From Candidatus Krumholzibacteriia bacterium (GTDB taxonomy: Bacteria > Krumholzibacteriota > Krumholzibacteriia > LZORAL124-64-63), in the NCBI GenBank assembly GCA_028718575.1, contig JAQULN010000086.1, positions 1 to 9,251 of the forward strand: a stretch of 9,251 bases of DNA, read 5' to 3'. A program made the position numbers and the translations under genes. Below the pieces are notes generated by a model. That model was not told the DNA's origin. It worked only from the letters and a program-made list of their open reading frames with translations, and ran no database searches. The first letter of the stretch is position 1; every line of letters starts with the position of its first letter. Shown here piece by piece: positions 7,321-9,251 of this stretch.

Positions 7321-8742
7321 CTACCTCACCTGTTCTCCGTGCAAACATCGCCAGGCCTGGCGCAGCGCAGCCGCGACCTGCGGGTATTCCTCCGGCGCGA
7401 CCGTTCTGAGGTCGACGCCCAATCCATCCTCGGTGATGCGACCGACCAGGGCCGGGTCCTGCGTGCGCAGGTTGCGGTGCACCGCCTCGAGTTGCGCACG
7501 CGGTCCGGTCCACAAAAGGACCCGTGTCGGAACTTCCGCCTCCGAGAAGCTTCCCCCGCCCACGCTCGCCGTCGCCGGGACGACCGTGAATTTCCACCCG
7601 GACGGTGCATCCGGCAAGAGTTGCTTCGCCAGGTCGGCGGCTGCCCGCTCGAGTTCGGCCACCGGTCTCACCAGGTTCAAGAGCGTCGGCAACCGCGGCA
7701 GATCGACCGCCTCGAGGTACAAGGTCAGCACGGCGTCGAGAGCCGCCAGCGTGGTCTTGTCGACCCGCAACACACGCCGCATGGGATGAGCGCGCAGCTT
7801 GTCGATCTCGATGCTGGCCCCCATGATCAGTCCCGCCTGGCATCCGCCCAACAACTTGTCGCCGCTGCAGGTCACCAGGTCGGCGCCCGCGGCGACGTCG
7901 TCGGCCAGCAGCGGTTCTTCCGGCAATCCCAGCTCTGCGCAGGGGAACAGGGCGCCGCTGCCGGCATCATAGATGAGCCGGCAACCGTGGCGCCGGCAGA
8001 GCACAGCCAGATCGGGCAGGTTCACCGCCTCGGTGAAGCCGGCGACCGTGAAGTTGCTGCGGTGGACTTTCAAGACCGTAGCGCCGGGGCACAAAGCCGC
8101 CTCGTAATCCGCCAGACCGGTCCGGTTGGTCGTGCCGATCTCGATCAATTGGCATTGCGTCTCCGCGAGGATCTCGTGCATGCGAAAACTGCCGCCGATC
8201 GCCACGATCTCGCCGCGCGACAGCACCAGCGGACCGCCGGCCGTCAGTTGGCGCACCGCCAACCACACGGCGGCGGCGTTGTTGTTGACGATCAGGGCGT
8301 CCTCGCTGCCGGCCAGCAGGGCCAGCTTGGCTTCGACCTTGCGTCCGCGATGGCCGCGCCGGCCGGACTCGAGTACGAACTCCAGATCGCTGTTGGCGGC
8401 CGCCGCAGCGCCGGCCCACTGCACCGCCAGCGGCGGCCAACAGGAGCGGCCCAGGTTCGTGTGCACGACCACGCCAGTCGCGTTGATCACACGGCGGCCC
8501 GCTGGCGCCAGCACGCGCTCGACCCGCGCGCAAATCCTCTGCCGCGCCAGCGCGGCCAGTTGCTCGCGATCGGCGGGCAGGGCGCTGGTTCCGGACGCGA
8601 GTTCGCCGCGCAAGTCCGCGATCACCTGCTGGACCACGCGCGTAACCCAGATGCGCCGCCGGCCGCCGGCAACCGCTGCGATGTCCGGGTGGTCCAACAG
8701 AGCGCCGACCGGTGGCAATTCCCGCAGTTGAGGATGCGACAT
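7321..8742 (-). CDS. selA: SelA, L-seryl-tRNA(Sec) selenium transferase
   Basis: SelA is a cytoplasmic PLP enzyme. It converts Ser-tRNA(Sec) to Sec-tRNA(Sec) with selenophosphate, supplying the amino acid read at recoded UGA. The 473-residue length fits the family. It has VINATGVVVHTNLGR (85-99), a Gly/Arg substrate loop SGRRGHRGRK (126-135), NNNAAAVWL (153-161), EIGTTNRTG (201-209), KVHRSNF (225-231), IYDAGSG (257-263) and the PLP-lysine loop SGDKLLGG with K296. Cysteines flank that loop at 292 and 301; position 301 is usually Pro (GGPQAG) in the homologues I know. I chose the ATG at 8742 because GAGGA lies 8 nt upstream. A TTG at 8775 would add 11 unconserved residues. It is the first gene of the leftward cluster, with the SPOR gene about 6 nt after its stop. 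selB, selD and selC are not in the window. Confidence 0.96.
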   Translation of the reverse strand: MSHPQLRELPPVGALLDHPDIAAVAGGRRRIWVTRVVQQVIADLRGELASGTSALPADREQLAALARQRICARVERVLAPAGRRVINATGVVVHTNLGRSCWPPLAVQWAGAAAAANSDLEFVLESGRRGHRGRKVEAKLALLAGSEDALIVNNNAAAVWLAVRQLTAGGPLVLSRGEIVAIGGSFRMHEILAETQCQLIEIGTTNRTGLADYEAALCPGATVLKVHRSNFTVAGFTEAVNLPDLAVLCRRHGCRLIYDAGSGALFPCAELGLPEEPLLADDVAAGADLVTCSGDKLLGGCQAGLIMGASIEIDKLRAHPMRRVLRVDKTTLAALDAVLTLYLEAVDLPRLPTLLNLVRPVAELERAAADLAKQLLPDAPSGWKFTVVPATASVGGGSFSEAEVPTRVLLWTGPRAQLEAVHRNLRTQDPALVGRITEDGLGVDLRTVAPEEYPQVAAALRQAWRCLHGEQVR

Positions 8743-8750
8743 CCAGTGTT

Positions 8751-8755
8751 TCCTC
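8751..8755 (-). promoter_or_regulatory. Ribosome binding site that fixes the selA start
   Basis: GAGGA on the minus strand, 8 nt before the ATG at 8742. It is the strongest Shine-Dalgarno match near the selA 5' end and argues against the upstream in-frame TTG at 8775. Confidence 0.75.
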
Positions 8756-8765
8756 GTGGGCGTTT

Positions 8766-8780
8766 CGGCGTCCAACGCCG
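8766..8780 (-). other. Small hairpin in the selA leader
   Basis: CGGCGT (8766-8771) and ACGCCG (8775-8780) form a perfect 6-bp stem around a 3-nt loop, 23 nt upstream of the selA ATG and just ahead of its ribosome binding site. It might affect translation start. It is short and GC-rich, so chance is possible. Confidence 0.3.
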
Positions 8781-8826
8781 CGGCGGCACGATCAACCCCG
8801 CAGGGGACCGCTGTTCGTGGCGGCCA

Positions 8827-8855
8827 AAGGTATCAAACCCCGGCGGCCGTGTCCA
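8827..8855 (-). promoter_or_regulatory. Predicted promoter of the selA-SPOR-smc-ftsY operon
   Basis: On the minus strand TGGACA (8850-8855, 5 of 6 to TTGACA) is followed after 17 bp by TACCTT (8827-8832). TGA sits directly before that box, giving an extended -10 form TGnTAnnnT. The start would fall near 8820, leaving a leader of about 78 nt before selA. The -35 lies inside an inverted repeat shared with the divergent promoter. This is a prediction by eye; the -10 match alone is modest. Confidence 0.5.
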
Positions 8856-8881
8856 GACGGCGCGGCGCCGGAACTGGACAC
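8849..8881. promoter_or_regulatory. 8-bp inverted repeat spanning the divergent -35 boxes, possible operator
   Basis: GTGTCCAG (8849-8856) and CTGGACAC (8874-8881) are perfect reverse complements separated by 17 bp. Each arm contains TGGACA reading outwards, as the -35-like box of selA on one side and of the amidase on the other. This may be no more than two copies of a -35 motif in opposite directions. It could also be a regulator site that controls both sides together. The centres of the arms are 25 bp apart, between two and two and a half helical turns. Confidence 0.45.
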
Positions 8882-8903
8882 CGCCGGGCGGCTTGCCTAA
8901 TGT
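8875..8903 (+). promoter_or_regulatory. Predicted promoter of the amidase gene
   Basis: TGGACA (8875-8880) is followed after 17 bp by TAATGT (8898-8903). The latter keeps the key T1, A2 and T6 of a -10 box but matches only 3 of 6 positions. The start would be near 8910, leaving a leader of about 28 nt before the GTG at 8938. It mirrors the leftward promoter. A TATTAG at 8920 is another possible -10 but has no -35 at good spacing. Confidence 0.4.
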
Positions 8904-8937
8904 GCCTCTGATTCAATCGTATTAGAAAGTACGCGAA

Positions 8938-9251
8938 GTGCGGACCACCCGACCACGCGCGCGCCGGCGAACCGCCGGCCGTTTGATCCTACCGCTGCTG
9001 GCAGCGTCGTTGCCGGTCTGGCTGGCCTTGCCGCTTGGCGGCTGCGGCCCGCGGCCGCCTCAGGTCGAACAATCGTCCGCCGTTGCGGGATACCTGGCCG
9101 GCGTTCCCAGCCTCGCCGGCGTCGATCCATCGCCCCTGCGCGGACGCCGCATCCTGCTCGACCCCGGGCACGGCGGCGTCTTCCGCGGCGCCGTCGGCCC
9201 CGGCGGGTTGAGCGAGGCCGAGATCAACCTGGGCGTGGCGCTGTACCTTCA
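8938..9251 (+). CDS. N-acetylmuramoyl-L-alanine amidase (Amidase_3 type) lipoprotein, N-terminal part
   Basis: The frame is open to the right window edge (104 codons) and follows an in-frame TAG at 8923. The enzyme would cut the amide bond between MurNAc and L-Ala in peptidoglycan, working in the periplasm during cell separation or wall turnover. RILLDPGHGG (71-80) carries the first zinc-ligand His (H78). GLSEAEINLGVAL (90-102) carries the Glu ligand (probably E93), as in AmiA/B/C and CwlD relatives. The N-terminus has eight Arg in 15 residues, a hydrophobic core (LILPLLAASLPVWLALP), then LGGC with C36 as a plausible lipidation site. The GTG at 8938 is chosen because it keeps this Arg-rich segment. 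It has only a weak ribosome binding site, so the start is less certain than the function. The catalytic C-terminal half lies beyond the window. Confidence 0.85.
   Translation, partial: MRTTRPRARRRTAGRLILPLLAASLPVWLALPLGGCGPRPPQVEQSSAVAGYLAGVPSLAGVDPSPLRGRRILLDPGHGGVFRGAVGPGGLSEAEINLGVALYL

Noticed and set aside
6197..7843. Minus-strand open frame of about 548 codons spanning the selA/SPOR junction
   Set aside because: It is a shifted frame of the same strand. The product is Gly/Arg-rich without domains and conflicts with the complete SelA and SPOR proteins.
8743..8775. Longer selA start at the TTG at 8775
   Set aside because: The ATG at 8742 has a good GAGGA site at 8 nt, while the extra 11 residues have no family support and cover that site.
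6307..8925. Very long plus-strand open frame (over 870 codons) opposite selA and the SPOR gene
   Set aside because: It lies antisense to two well-supported genes, has no recognisable domain, and is Arg/Gln/Ala-rich, as expected from the complement of GC-rich coding sequence.
1..9251. CRISPR array, insertion sequence, integrase, prophage or toxin-antitoxin genes
   Set aside because: No regular spaced repeats, transposase motifs, terminal inverted repeats or related genes seen; apart from the SPOR protein the genes are ordinary chromosomal housekeeping types.

Overview
The window is a GC-rich stretch of bacterial chromosome, densely coded and mostly on the minus strand. Five genes read leftwards and one reads rightwards at the right edge. 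The cell is a diderm: it has a SPOR peptidoglycan-binding protein, an Arg-rich lipoprotein signal on a cell-wall amidase, and a secreted lamin-tail-domain protein. It encodes selenocysteine synthase (SelA), so it probably makes selenoproteins. Secreted lamin-tail proteins, SelA and the smc-ftsY pair suggest an uncultured FCB- or PVC-type lineage. That is an inference; there is no rRNA or other marker here to fix it.

Layout, left to right. (1) 1-495, minus: the start of a secreted lamin-tail-domain protein, cut by the window edge, with its own extended -10 promoter at 558-587. (2) 496-960: no convincing gene. It holds that promoter, a triple 9-bp GC palindromic repeat, and two hairpins just past the ftsY stop. 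(3) 961-8742, minus: a compact cluster transcribed selA, then a membrane SPOR protein, then smc, then ftsY. Gaps are about 6 nt (selA/SPOR), 61 nt (SPOR/smc) and a 1-nt stop/start overlap (smc/ftsY), so it is probably one operon. (4) 8743-8937: a short divergent intergenic region with an 8-bp inverted repeat. Its two arms contain outward-facing -35-like boxes, each 17 bp from a plausible -10. (5) 8938-9251, plus: the start of an N-acetylmuramoyl-L-alanine amidase lipoprotein, cut by the window edge.

The genes link chromosome organisation (SMC), co-translational membrane targeting (FtsY), septal or cell-wall processing (SPOR protein, amidase) and selenocysteine-tRNA synthesis (SelA). smc-ftsY is a classic neighbourhood; having selA and a SPOR protein upstream is less usual. 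The most unusual product is the SPOR protein. Its cytoplasmic half looks like a CpsD/MinD-type ATPase that has lost its nucleotide-binding lysine and the downstream aspartate, joined through one membrane helix and a long Ala/Pro linker to a periplasmic SPOR domain.
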